From Brucella pseudogrignonensis (GTDB lineage: Bacteria > Pseudomonadota > Alphaproteobacteria > Rhizobiales > Rhizobiaceae): a stretch of DNA of 64,000 nucleotides. Under the pieces are notes generated by a model. That model was not told where the DNA came from. It saw nothing but the letters and a program-made list of their open reading frames with translations, and did no database searches. Each line of letters opens with the position of its first letter. Within the stretch, counting starts at the first letter, position 1. Of the stretch, positions 54,176 through 63,659 are shown piece after piece. Position numbers and translations under genes: made by a program. Location: the NCBI RefSeq assembly GCF_002252525.1, contig NZ_NNRM01000036.1, positions 1 to 64,000 on the forward strand. Reading direction: 5' to 3'.

Positions 54176-54470
54176 TAAGACAATGACAAATTCGCCATAC
54201 TGCTTGGCGATAAGGCCGATGGGTTGCTGGTTTGCCCCTCATATCGGCGGGGTCGGTGGTTGGCACATCTGCAAATCGCGCAGGCATGAAACGGCTGTGC
54301 TGATGTCTTACCCGAAGACGCATGCGGCCGCACACTGCACCGGTCTTGTTACGACCGGTTGCAGATCGGCCTTTCCATGTCTAGGTCAACAGCGTTTTCG
54401 TTCCAAATAGCAGCATGGATGCGGGCTCACGCATGCTGTAAGCCACCTTCAAGGCCAGGATGAGAGAGGA
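54176..54470. other. gap after lysE with a hairpin
   Basis: About 295 bp without a gene. A perfect stem at 54339-54359 (ACCGGTC, 7-base loop, GACCGGT) may stop the lysE transcript; it has no T-run. Confidence 0.4.
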
Positions 54471-57038
54471 TCATAGGCCGTTTTTTGGCTTTTTAAGAGC
54501 AGCAGAGAGCTTTGCAGAGAGCGCGACGTCATTGATGGGTTTGCGCACCACATCAATCTGTCTGAGGCTTTCGGGAATAGAGGAATGATCACTATAACCG
54601 GTCATGAAAATGAAGGGTATCCCCAATGCCGTGAGCTGTTCTGCAACTGTCTCCGAGGTGATCGAACCAAGGTTGAAATCAAGAATTGCCACTTGCGGCC
54701 GGAATGTCAGCAACATTTGCAGTGCTTCCTCTGGATCACCGGCAAGCCGGACATCCTCAGCACCCATCGACCGCAACGTGTCCTCCACATCCATCGCAAT
54801 CAGACTTTGGTCTTCGACAACCAGAATGGATGCATGATCAAGCGGCAAGAGCGCGGGTGCCTGCATCGCTTTAACATCGGGCTGCTCAATATCTGCAGCT
54901 GCGACTGAGCTCGCCGGAATCACAAAAGTGGCAAACAACCCTGTCGATCGGTGCTCAATGTGTACCTTGCCGCGCAGATCGTATTCGAAAGAACTTCTGA
55001 TGAGCTTTGTGCCAAATCCGGTGCGTGTCGGTTGCACGACAACCGGCCCACCGGTTTCAAGCCAGCTGATTTCGCATTCTCCCGTGGGCAAGAGTTTCCA
55101 GTGAATGCGCAATTGACCCAGCGGCGTGGAAAGCGCGCCATATTTGGCAGCATTGGTCATCATCTCGTGTATCACAAGCGAAAGGACACCATAGGCCCGT
55201 TGATCGAGACCAAGAGGCGGGCCTTCTATGATCACTTTGTCCGGAGCTGCATTATCGCGATAAAGATCAGCTTCGGTTTCAACCAAAGTGCCAATCAGGC
55301 CGCTCTTTGAGCCATCGAGTGATTGATCATGCGCCGAGGCGAGCGCGCGAAGCCGCCCTTCCAGAGTTTGCCCGTAGTCTTCAACACTCTGAGCACCCAT
55401 CCCGGTCTGTCGGGCGATGGATTTGACAAGCGACAGGATATTTTTAACCCGGTGATTGAGTTCTGCATTTAAGATACGGCGGCGCTGATCGGTGCGAATG
55501 CGTTCCTTTTCCGAAATCTCGCTCTGCCGAAGGATGACATCGCGCAAATAGGTGGCAATGGCGCGGGCTACCGACAGATCGACCTCAGTCCACGGCGTGG
55601 ATTGCCCGCGCACATCTTCGCGCCAGGTCTCAAAACTGCCGCGCGGTGTCAGCCGCTCCCCAAACGGTGTTAACACAACGGTCTTGGCCGGCTCACCAGC
55701 CCACTCGACCTGATGTGCCTCCTCGTTGCGGAACAGAACAAGATATTCCCCAAAGGTGACGGACAGCGGAATGGCGATCATTCCGGCAACATTTGCGATA
55801 GGGTGGTCAAGATGGCTTCCCAGATGCGCAGTCGACCAGACATCACCGGGGGCTTGCTTCTTGGCAATCTCTAACAGCGCGCGGGTGGTCTGCTCATCCA
55901 GTGCATCCCCCGTCTGAAACCAGTGATCATTCATCCACAGCGCTGCGCCATGGCTGGAGACAAGCTTGGCAAATTCCGGCAATTGCGCGATCAGATCGTC
56001 ACGCATCGAGTTGTTTGTGCTCAACCGAGACACAAGTTCATCAAGTTTGGTCCGCACCTCGGCTGCGGCCCGGAGTGTCGCTCTGCGCTCGCAGGCGGCT
56101 ATGTGCAAGGAGAAATACTGCCCAAACAGTTCAGCGCCAATGCGCAAAGGCAATGGGGTCACTTTGGGCGTGTCATGATGACAGGCAATCAGGCCCCAGA
56201 GCGCCCCATCAACAATAATCGATATCGAAAGTGAAGCCGCTACACCCATATTGTTGAGATACTGGCAATGAATTGGCGAAACGCTGCGCAATTGCGCAAA
56301 AGACATGTCGACCGGATCCGCACCCACTTCGAGCGCTGGTATGAGCTCCACAGGACGCGAGGCCGTATCCGAGATCATTCTTATCGTATTGCTGATATAG
56401 AGTTTCCGCGCTTGCACCGGTATGTCGCTTGCAGGAAAATGTTGTCCGAGAAAGCTGCCAAGTGCGGATGATTTCGCTTCGGCTATGACGCGACCCGCGC
56501 CATTGTGCAAAAAGCGATAAACCATCACCCGGTCATATCCGAGCATGGCCCGGACAAGTTTTGCCGCAACCGAAGCAGCCCGTTCGACGCTGTCTTCCCG
56601 GCCAAGGCGATGGATGACGGATCGGGTCAGATCGAGCGCCTGCCTTGCGGTCTGGCCACGATCCGGGCAGCGTTCAAACTCGACAAATGTCTTGCCCTGA
56701 TGCGTGTGAACCATTGCATCAAAAAGACCCGCAACGCCCGGCAACCGGAATCCGATGATGATCGAAGACAGGCCTGGCTCGCGCGCCTTGGCGGCCGCAT
56801 TGCGAAAATCATGGGCATTTTTTTCGCCAACAATCAAAGAAATGTCCATGCCAGGGATCAAATCACCCTGATAACCCGTTAGGGAAGGGACGTTGGATGA
56901 GGCATACATCAAACGCTGACGGAACGGATCAATCACCAGCATTGCACCATGTGACTGAATTGAGCCCGGAATGTGGATAGGTTCTCGATCGCAATTGGTT
57001 AGATTGACAGGCTCGGATATGGACATTTCAGACGGCAC
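54471..57038 (-). CDS. bphP: bacteriophytochrome histidine kinase with C-terminal receiver
   Basis: An 855-residue red/far-red light sensor. Order: PAS (about 10-120) with the biliverdin-attaching Cys16 in NCDREPIHIPGSI, GAF (about 140-310) with PASDIP at 202-207, PHY (about 320-500) with the tongue motif PRGSF near 465-469, an HWE-type kinase (NHRVKN at 528-533, N-box HEMMTNAAKYG), and a REC domain (about 735-850) with phospho-acceptor Asp787 and Lys833. It should bind biliverdin and pass phosphate to its own receiver. The start is a GTG at 57038; ATG 57026 is possible. No haem oxygenase gene is in the window. Confidence 0.93.
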   Translation of the reverse strand: MPSEMSISEPVNLTNCDREPIHIPGSIQSHGAMLVIDPFRQRLMYASSNVPSLTGYQGDLIPGMDISLIVGEKNAHDFRNAAAKAREPGLSSIIIGFRLPGVAGLFDAMVHTHQGKTFVEFERCPDRGQTARQALDLTRSVIHRLGREDSVERAASVAAKLVRAMLGYDRVMVYRFLHNGAGRVIAEAKSSALGSFLGQHFPASDIPVQARKLYISNTIRMISDTASRPVELIPALEVGADPVDMSFAQLRSVSPIHCQYLNNMGVAASLSISIIVDGALWGLIACHHDTPKVTPLPLRIGAELFGQYFSLHIAACERRATLRAAAEVRTKLDELVSRLSTNNSMRDDLIAQLPEFAKLVSSHGAALWMNDHWFQTGDALDEQTTRALLEIAKKQAPGDVWSTAHLGSHLDHPIANVAGMIAIPLSVTFGEYLVLFRNEEAHQVEWAGEPAKTVVLTPFGERLTPRGSFETWREDVRGQSTPWTEVDLSVARAIATYLRDVILRQSEISEKERIRTDQRRRILNAELNHRVKNILSLVKSIARQTGMGAQSVEDYGQTLEGRLRALASAHDQSLDGSKSGLIGTLVETEADLYRDNAAPDKVIIEGPPLGLDQRAYGVLSLVIHEMMTNAAKYGALSTPLGQLRIHWKLLPTGECEISWLETGGPVVVQPTRTGFGTKLIRSSFEYDLRGKVHIEHRSTGLFATFVIPASSVAAADIEQPDVKAMQAPALLPLDHASILVVEDQSLIAMDVEDTLRSMGAEDVRLAGDPEEALQMLLTFRPQVAILDFNLGSITSETVAEQLTALGIPFIFMTGYSDHSSIPESLRQIDVVRKPINDVALSAKLSAALKKPKNGL

Positions 57039-57276
57039 ACTTTCTCACAAAGACAATGAGGAACAATGTTTATTGGCGGGGAAGAAGGTGGGAGTGACGG
57101 GTTTCAATCGCGGCAACTGTGTCGTCCAGTCTGCTTCTACTCGTCTTGAAATATTCCAGGGATCAGCAATTTCAGATTTTCCAATCAGTTATCGATGTTA
57201 TGTCTAAAAGTAACATAGGCGGAGGTTATCGTCTGTCCACTAATGGACGCTCTGCATGAAATAGGGATGGATTTCA

Positions 57277-58002
57277 ATGAATGTTCAGGCGCTGCAAGAT
57301 TTCTCCGACAATCTTCTTTTGATGATGTTGAGCGAGAGTGACCGTCAAAAGCTAGCCCCTCACACCATGATATTCGAGCTTGATGCCTTAACCATCCTGC
57401 ATAAAGCAGGTGATGATGTCGTCCATACCTGGTTTCCCTGCGGTCCGGCGATGGCCAGTTTTCAGCGCTGGGTCGATGATGACAATCCAGCCGTAGAAAT
57501 CGCGCTGATTGGCCGGGAAGGTGCGATCGGTGGCATCGTTTCCAATGGCAGTCTGCCAGCCTATGCCACCGCTTTGGTGCGCAATCCGGGTCGCTTCTAT
57601 CGTATCAAAACCGCAGCGCTTGAACAGGTGAAGACGGAATCCATTGCTTTGCGGCACTGGTTTGCCCGCTATTCCGACTGTCTGATGGCTCAGGTGTTTC
57701 AGACCGCCGCCTGCAATGCCACCCATACAATCACCCAACGCACCGCCAAATGGTTGCTGGCAGCGGCCGCACGAACCAGTTCCGATCATTTTGAACTGAC
57801 CCATGATCAACTCTCGGAAATGCTCGGTGTCGGCAGGACATTCGTCACACGCACCATCGGCCAGTTGCGCGCTGAAGGCGTTATCTCCACCGGCAGGGGC
57901 GTGGTCACAATCCAAGACGAGACGGCATTGCGAAAGAAATCCTGCAATTGTACCGCCGCAATTGAAGAGCATTACGACGCGGTCATGCACGGAATATATT
58001 GA
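57277..58002 (+). CDS. Crp/Fnr family transcriptional regulator
   Basis: A 241-residue regulator with a cyclic-nucleotide-binding-like N-terminus and a Crp-type helix-turn-helix (LTHDQLSEMLGVGRTFVTRTIGQL). There is no FNR iron-sulphur cluster pattern; a CNC motif near the end is probably unrelated. It is divergent from the phytochrome gene by 238 bp and is followed 41 bp later by mscS, so it could control either. Confidence 0.87.
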   Translation: MNVQALQDFSDNLLLMMLSESDRQKLAPHTMIFELDALTILHKAGDDVVHTWFPCGPAMASFQRWVDDDNPAVEIALIGREGAIGGIVSNGSLPAYATALVRNPGRFYRIKTAALEQVKTESIALRHWFARYSDCLMAQVFQTAACNATHTITQRTAKWLLAAAARTSSDHFELTHDQLSEMLGVGRTFVTRTIGQLRAEGVISTGRGVVTIQDETALRKKSCNCTAAIEEHYDAVMHGIY

Positions 58003-58043
58003 AGGATTCAAACGGTTTCAGATTTCAAGGAGTAGATTTTCGA

Positions 58044-58853
58044 ATGGATCAACAGATGACGAATGCGTTTACCGCTGTGCCTAGCGGACTTGGACAATTA
58101 TGGGCTCTGGCAATTCAATATGGTCTCTCTTTACTGGGTGCCATTATCCTGCTGGTCGGTGGCTGGCTGATCGCCCGTTTTCTCAGTGGCTGGGCCTATC
58201 GGGGTCTGTCGAATGTACGTGGCATCGACGAGACGCTGGCGCGCTTTTTCTCACGCGTTCTACATTATGCCCTGCTGTTGCTGGTGCTGGTGATGGTTCT
58301 CGGCCAGTTCGGCGTTCAGACAGCCTCTATCATCGCGGCGCTGGGTGCTGCAGGTCTGGCGATAGGACTGGCATTGCAAGGAACACTGCAGAATATCGCT
58401 GCCGGCATCATGTTGCTGGTGCTACGGCCATTCCGGGTCGGCGAATATATCGAGACTGCCTCGGTAAAAGGTACGATTTCCGAAGTCGGTCTGTTTGCGA
58501 CCGAACTTAAAACTGAAGACGGACTTTATCTGATGGCGCCCAATTCCACTTTGTGGAACACGCCGATCACCAATTTCAGCCGCGAAGCACAGCGTCGCCA
58601 GTTGTTATCCATTGCTGTTGCTGCAGATAGCGATATCCAATCCGTAAAACAGACCGTCGCGCAGATCATAAAATCCGATCAGCGGGTTAGTAGCAACCCC
58701 GCTCCGCGCGTCATGTCAGACGATCTCACCGCCGACAAAATTACCTTGCGCATCGAATATTGGGCAAGCTCGCGCGATTTTTATCAGACCAGGAATGATA
58801 TCATTGATACCCTGAAGGCCGGCCTGAGCGACAACGCTATCACCCTGCGCTGA
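58044..58853 (+). CDS. small-conductance mechanosensitive channel, MscS family
   Basis: A 269-residue MscS channel with about three membrane helices. The pore helix is visible in GAAGLAIGLALQGTLQNIAAG, followed by PFRVGEYIE in the beta domain. It opens under membrane tension and releases osmolytes. ATG 58044 follows AAGGAG at a long spacing; ATG 58056 is possible. The regulator upstream may share its transcript. Confidence 0.9.
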   Translation: MDQQMTNAFTAVPSGLGQLWALAIQYGLSLLGAIILLVGGWLIARFLSGWAYRGLSNVRGIDETLARFFSRVLHYALLLLVLVMVLGQFGVQTASIIAALGAAGLAIGLALQGTLQNIAAGIMLLVLRPFRVGEYIETASVKGTISEVGLFATELKTEDGLYLMAPNSTLWNTPITNFSREAQRRQLLSIAVAADSDIQSVKQTVAQIIKSDQRVSSNPAPRVMSDDLTADKITLRIEYWASSRDFYQTRNDIIDTLKAGLSDNAITLR

Positions 58854-58898
58854 CCCTGAGCTGAAAGCAGGGCAGGCGTTCTCGCTTGATGCAAATTG

Positions 58899-58922
58899 GT
58901 CCTGGCATGATTGTGCCAGGAC
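58899..58922. terminator. hairpin between convergent genes
   Basis: Perfect 9-bp arms GTCCTGGCA and TGCCAGGAC with a 6-base loop, between the convergent mscS and LysR genes. No T-run follows, so termination is a guess. Confidence 0.4.
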
Positions 58923-58957
58923 TGCCTGGCTTGGCAGCGAGCAAATGGGCCGCTCGT

Positions 58958-59890
58958 CTATCGTCTCTGTTCCCCTCCTCCTGTCGCCAGATAATGACGC
59001 AATCTGGGAACCATGAAATCGAGAAAGATCCGGACCCGATGTGGCAAGCGTTCGCCGCCCATGAACACGGCGTGTAAATCCTCCGTATCGCCGCTCGTCT
59101 CCTCTGTCAGGATTTCAACCAGGGCACCGGATTTCAGCTCATGACGGATATGATATTCGCCCAATTGTGCAATGCCCATTCCCAATACCGCCATTCGCCT
59201 CACCGTCTCGCCATTATTGGCAAGCAGGCGCTGGTCGGTCACGCTATCCAGCGTCCGACGACTATTGCGCAATGCAGAAACTTGGGTTGAGCGTCGGAAA
59301 TTGAAACCGAGACATTGATGAGCGCCCAATTCCCGGAGGGTCGCGGGCGTGCCATGTCTTTCCAGATAATGGGGGGAGGCGACGATCCTGCGCCGCGCGG
59401 TTCCCAGCTTGGTGGCAGTCAGAGAAGAGTCGCCCAGAACGCCGATGCGAAAGGCGACATCGGTCCGGTCGAGATAGAGATCGATCACTTCGTCCGATAA
59501 TGACAGATCCACGACGATATTGGGGTGCAGCCGCCAGAATTCAGGCAGCAATGGCTCGACTGCGACGGTCGCAAAACCGACCGATGATGTAATGCGAACA
59601 AGACCGCCTGTGCCCCGTCCACCGCGCGAGACGTCGCGCTCGATATCGTCGAGGTCTGCAAGCAATCCCTGGCCGCGCTCGTAATATCGGCGCCCCTCAG
59701 CCGTCAGGGAAAGACTGCGGGTGGATCGTTCCAGAAGCCGAACGCCCAATCGCGCCTCAAGACGGCTAATCAACTTTGACACAGACGAGGGCGCCATATG
59801 CAGCTGCCGCGCCGCCTCGGAGAAATTTCCGGTGTCGACAACACGTAAGAACACATCCATCTCTCCAGCACGATTATCCATCTGCATCAC
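58958..59890 (-). CDS. LysR family transcriptional regulator
   Basis: A 310-residue LysR-type regulator with the helix-turn-helix NFSEAARQLHMAPSSVSKLISRLEARLG. It is divergent from the MFS transporter gene, its probable target. The ligand is not deducible. Confidence 0.9.
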   Translation of the reverse strand: MMQMDNRAGEMDVFLRVVDTGNFSEAARQLHMAPSSVSKLISRLEARLGVRLLERSTRSLSLTAEGRRYYERGQGLLADLDDIERDVSRGGRGTGGLVRITSSVGFATVAVEPLLPEFWRLHPNIVVDLSLSDEVIDLYLDRTDVAFRIGVLGDSSLTATKLGTARRRIVASPHYLERHGTPATLRELGAHQCLGFNFRRSTQVSALRNSRRTLDSVTDQRLLANNGETVRRMAVLGMGIAQLGEYHIRHELKSGALVEILTEETSGDTEDLHAVFMGGERLPHRVRIFLDFMVPRLRHYLATGGGEQRR

Positions 59891-60019
59891 CTATGAAATC
59901 AATTCATAAAACATATGCTTTGTAGTTGCATTGTCAATTCTGCCCTGCCGATCTATCTCGGAGCAGGGTTCACTTTCTCGCGCCGTCGGGCGCCCAAAAA
60001 TCAATCATCGAGGTTTAAA

Positions 60020-61186
60020 ATGGTAGGAAGCCGGTTTAACTGGCCGTTGCTGGCACTGGCGACGGGCGCTTTCGCGATTGGCGTCACTGAATTCGCACCG
60101 ATGGGCATGCTGCCGGTCATCGCCGTAGGCGTGGACGTGTCGATTCCCTCTGCAGGTCTGCTGGTCAGCGCCTATGCGGTCGGTGTCATGATTGGTGCAC
60201 CCGTTATGACGCTTGTGTTTTCGCGTTTTGGCAAGCGTTCAGCACTGATTGCCCTGATGGTGATCTTCACTTTGGGCAATATCATATCTGCCTTGGCGCC
60301 GGGCTATTGGACGCTGCTGTTTGCACGTGTGATCACCAGCTTGAACCACGGTGCCTATTTCGGTCTTGGTGCCGTGGTCGCCGCCGGCCTCGTCGCCCCG
60401 GAAAAGCGGGCAAGAGCGGTCGCTGCCATGTTCATGGGACTGACCATCGCCAATGTCGGCGGGGTGCCAGTTGCCACCTGGATCGGTCAGCACATCGGCT
60501 GGCGTGAAGCATTCGGCGGGACAGCGCTGCTGGGTCTCCTGACCATTGCCGGACTGGCTGCGGCCTTGCCAAAGGGCCAGGCTAGCCAGAGGCCAGACAT
60601 CCGCCGCGAGTTGCAGGTAATGCGCCGTCCGGATGTCGTGCTGCCGATGCTGACAACGGTGCTGGGTGCCAGTGCAATGTTCGTCCTCTACACCTATGTC
60701 ACACCGATCCTCAAGGCCGAGACCGGCGCCTCCGATAATTTCGTGACGCTGTCGCTTGTTCTGATCGGGTTGGGTTTTACAATTGGCAACTATATCGGCG
60801 GCCGCGCTGCTGACTGGTCGCTGAATGGCGCAGCAATTCTCTTTCTCGCGCTTTTATCCGCCGTGATGCTTCTGTCACCGCTCCTATTGGTGAATTCACT
60901 TTCCGCAAGCATCACGCTCGTCATCTGGGGTGTCGCCGCATTTGCAATCGTTCCTCCTCTGCAAATGCGGGTCATGCAGGCGGCTTCCGAGGCGCCCGGA
61001 CTTGCCTCATCCATCAATATCGGAGCGTTCAATCTTGGCAACGCCATCGGTGCAACCATTGGTGGTGCGGTGATCAAGGCAGGTGTGAGTTACGCCTTTG
61101 TGCCTGTTGCAGGCGGTGTGACTGCTTTGCTCGCTCTGGGTCTGGTCGTTCTTGGGCGCCGCCAGATGCAGCCGCAACCCTGCTAG
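60020..61186 (+). CDS. MFS transporter (AraJ/sugar-efflux-like)
   Basis: A 388-residue major facilitator protein with twelve predicted helices. The start ATG 60020 follows GAGG; FAIGVTEFAPMGMLPVIA is typical of the drug/arabinose efflux (AraJ, YdhP) group, as is SLNHGAYFGLGAVVAA. It probably exports a small compound under control of the divergent LysR. The upstream frame to 59915 is not protein-like. Confidence 0.88.
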   Translation: MVGSRFNWPLLALATGAFAIGVTEFAPMGMLPVIAVGVDVSIPSAGLLVSAYAVGVMIGAPVMTLVFSRFGKRSALIALMVIFTLGNIISALAPGYWTLLFARVITSLNHGAYFGLGAVVAAGLVAPEKRARAVAAMFMGLTIANVGGVPVATWIGQHIGWREAFGGTALLGLLTIAGLAAALPKGQASQRPDIRRELQVMRRPDVVLPMLTTVLGASAMFVLYTYVTPILKAETGASDNFVTLSLVLIGLGFTIGNYIGGRAADWSLNGAAILFLALLSAVMLLSPLLLVNSLSASITLVIWGVAAFAIVPPLQMRVMQAASEAPGLASSINIGAFNLGNAIGATIGGAVIKAGVSYAFVPVAGGVTALLALGLVVLGRRQMQPQPC

Positions 61187-61382
61187 AGGAAGGCTGAGGC
61201 GTGGCGCGTGGAACCCGCGCGCTTGCCACCCTTCCTTCAGATATCAGAGCTCTGCAAGAGTTCTGATCGCGTCAGACGTGCTCACAAAACCGTTTCGCAA
61301 TTCCATTGGAGACGGCAGATCTTCGATGGTCAAGCGGCGTGGCAGCAAACGGAACTTGGAAGGTCTGAAGGCTGCTCGACAC

Positions 61383-62156
61383 TCATTTGGTGGTGTAGCC
61401 ACCATTGACGAGGATGGTCTGACCCGTCATCCACCAGCCATCCGAGACCATGAAACGGATATAGGGCACGATATCCGCAATGTCGGTCAGGCCGGTCTTG
61501 GAGAAGTTCGAGAGCGCCGCCGCAGTTTTGTGGTAAGCCACCGCATCAGCGCCTTCTGCAGGATAGAAAAATGGCGTATCCATCGGACCCGGTCCGATCG
61601 CTGTGACTGAGATCCCGCGATCGCCAAATTCCTTGGCAGCTGCCCGGGTAAAGTGTTCGACCGGTGCCTTGGTGCCGGCATAGCCAGCATAAAAGGGCGT
61701 GAAGGCGCCAAGCAGGGATGTGACGATCGTGACAAGTTTTCCATTATCCTGAAGATGACGCCCCGCCTCCTTGATGAAGAAAAAGGCCGCCTTGGCATTG
61801 ATTGCGCTCAGGGCATCATAGTCGGCTTCCGTGATCTCAAGGATCGGCTTTTTCAATACCTTGCCCACCGTATTGATGGCGATATCGGGCCTGCCAATCG
61901 CTGAAATAGTCTCCGCAAAAAGCGTCTCAACGGCTGCAGCTGTGCGCAGATCGCCCTGAAGAGCCACTGCGTTGGCACCGCATGCTTTGATTGCCGCCAC
62001 AGTTTGCTGCGCCTCAGACATTGCGGAAGCATCATGATAGTGAATGGCGATAGCCTTGGCGCCCTGGCTTGCGAGATCGCGTGCGATCAGCCCGCCAAGA
62101 TTCTTTGCGCCGCCGGCGATGAGAACTGTTTTTCCCTCAATGCTGTGATCAATCAT
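61383..62156 (-). CDS. short-chain dehydrogenase/reductase
   Basis: A 257-residue classical SDR. The nucleotide motif is a GGAKNLGG variant near residue 15; the catalytic Tyr and Lys are in YAGTK. VTSLLGAFTP carries the active-site Ser. The C-terminal WMTGQTILVNGGYTTK is usual. Substrate unknown. It is divergent from a LysR regulator that probably controls it. Confidence 0.9.
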   Translation of the reverse strand: MIDHSIEGKTVLIAGGAKNLGGLIARDLASQGAKAIAIHYHDASAMSEAQQTVAAIKACGANAVALQGDLRTAAAVETLFAETISAIGRPDIAINTVGKVLKKPILEITEADYDALSAINAKAAFFFIKEAGRHLQDNGKLVTIVTSLLGAFTPFYAGYAGTKAPVEHFTRAAAKEFGDRGISVTAIGPGPMDTPFFYPAEGADAVAYHKTAAALSNFSKTGLTDIADIVPYIRFMVSDGWWMTGQTILVNGGYTTK

Positions 62157-62285
62157 CGTTCATTTCTCCAGATAAAAGGCGGTAACCTGCATGCGTCGCA
62201 GTTGCCCGAACAAGGTATCGTCTGGAAATGGAAGATAAAGCACCGTAATCTGACAAGACTTGTCAGAGAATCTGCACAATAGGGA

Positions 62286-63197
62286 ATGGGAGCCGCTTTG
62301 GATCGGATTGATCTGTTTCGCATTTTTATCCGCGTGGTCGATTGCGCCAGTTTCACACGCGCTGCAGCGACATTGGGTGTGCCGCGCTCATCCGTATCGG
62401 CTGCGGTGCGCGAGCTGGAAATCCGGATCGGCACAAGGCTCCTGCACCGGACAACCAGACATGTTTCCACAACCCATGATGGTCTGGCCTTTTATGAGCG
62501 CTGCCAACGCGTCATTGCTGATGTCGAGGAGACCGAAAATCTCTTTCGTCAAGTCCGCTCGCAGCCGTCAGGCAAGATCCGTATCGATGTTCCCGGTCGA
62601 ATAGGCCGTCTCATCATTGCGCCTGCTCTTGCGGATTTTCTTGATCGTTACAGGGATATCGATGTCGAGCTCGGGGTAAGCGACCGTGCAATCAATCTGG
62701 TCGAAGACAATGTCGACTGCGTGCTGCGCGTGGGCCCGCTCGCCGACTCCGGGCTGATTGCTCGTCCGCTCGGCCACCTTCCTTTGATCAATGTCGCAGC
62801 ACCCGACTATCTTTCGCGCTATGGAATGCCTTGCGTGCCAGATGACCTTCAGCATCATTGGGCTGTAAACTACGCATCGCCCAGCAACGGGCGCGTCGAA
62901 GATTGGGAATGGGTTGATGAAACCGGGCTGCACCATATTCCGATGAGGGGGCGCGTGACTGTGAACAGCGCTGAAGCTTACATCGCCTGTTGTCTGGCCG
63001 GGCTCGGACTGATCCAAATCCCGGCCTATGATGTGAAGAACCACTTGGCTTCAAAGGAACTTTTGGAAGTCATGCCGGCATTTCAGGCAGCACCCATGCC
63101 CATGACCTTGCTCTATCCGCATCGGCAGCATCTTTCGCGGCGACTTCATGTGTTTATTGAATGGCTGGAAACCGTTCTGCAAAAAGAGCTTGCCTGA
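62286..63197 (+). CDS. LysR family transcriptional regulator
   Basis: A 303-residue LysR-type regulator of the group with the helix-turn-helix SFTRAAATLGVPRSSVSAAVRELEIRIG. It starts 129 bp from the divergent SDR gene, its likely target. It ends beside the convergent EF-hand gene. Confidence 0.9.
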   Translation: MGAALDRIDLFRIFIRVVDCASFTRAAATLGVPRSSVSAAVRELEIRIGTRLLHRTTRHVSTTHDGLAFYERCQRVIADVEETENLFRQVRSQPSGKIRIDVPGRIGRLIIAPALADFLDRYRDIDVELGVSDRAINLVEDNVDCVLRVGPLADSGLIARPLGHLPLINVAAPDYLSRYGMPCVPDDLQHHWAVNYASPSNGRVEDWEWVDETGLHHIPMRGRVTVNSAEAYIACCLAGLGLIQIPAYDVKNHLASKELLEVMPAFQAAPMPMTLLYPHRQHLSRRLHVFIEWLETVLQKELA

Positions 63198-63215
63198 TCA
63201 GTTTTTAAAAAAAGA

Positions 63216-63521
63216 TCAATCCGGTAGTCCAAGGTAAGGGTTGGAGAGCAGCGTGTAGACGCCTGAAAGTTCGTCCTGGTCCAAGGCGCCGTCCTGGTTG
63301 ATGTCAAGTCTTGCAAAAAGTTCGCGGTGGCTAAGATTTGGCCGATTGGGCCAGTGATACGGGAAAAAGCCGCTGACGCGCTTGAATTCACGTTCAGAAA
63401 TCTGCCCATTTCCATTGCGATCGTACTGAGCAAAAAAATGCTGCCAGTCGATGCTGGCGGGTTCACAGGCTAGACAAGAACCGATGCCTGCCCAAAAAAT
63501 CAAAAAAGCCAGCGTGCGCAT
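63216..63521 (-). CDS. small exported EF-hand calcium-binding protein
   Basis: A 101-residue protein with an N-terminal signal (LAFLIFWAGIGSC), so exported or lipid-anchored; the IGSC may be a lipobox. Two canonical 12-residue EF-hand loops follow: DRNGNGQISERE and DINQDGALDQDE. The start at 63521 gives the shortest sensible signal; the longer frame to 63602 is less likely. It lies on the minus strand downstream of the histidine kinase gene, with 138 bp between, and may be co-transcribed with it. Confidence 0.8.
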   Translation of the reverse strand: MRTLAFLIFWAGIGSCLACEPASIDWQHFFAQYDRNGNGQISEREFKRVSGFFPYHWPNRPNLSHRELFARLDINQDGALDQDELSGVYTLLSNPYLGLPD

Positions 63522-63659
63522 CTCAACCAATCCTTTCGCATGGTCGCCCGCAGAACGCGCGGCAAGGTGATTTCCAGACGGGCCGGTAGGAACTGTCACC
63601 ACGAAAAATTGCGACAGCGCAACAATCCATTCGAAGACCTTGAAACAGCACTTTGAACA

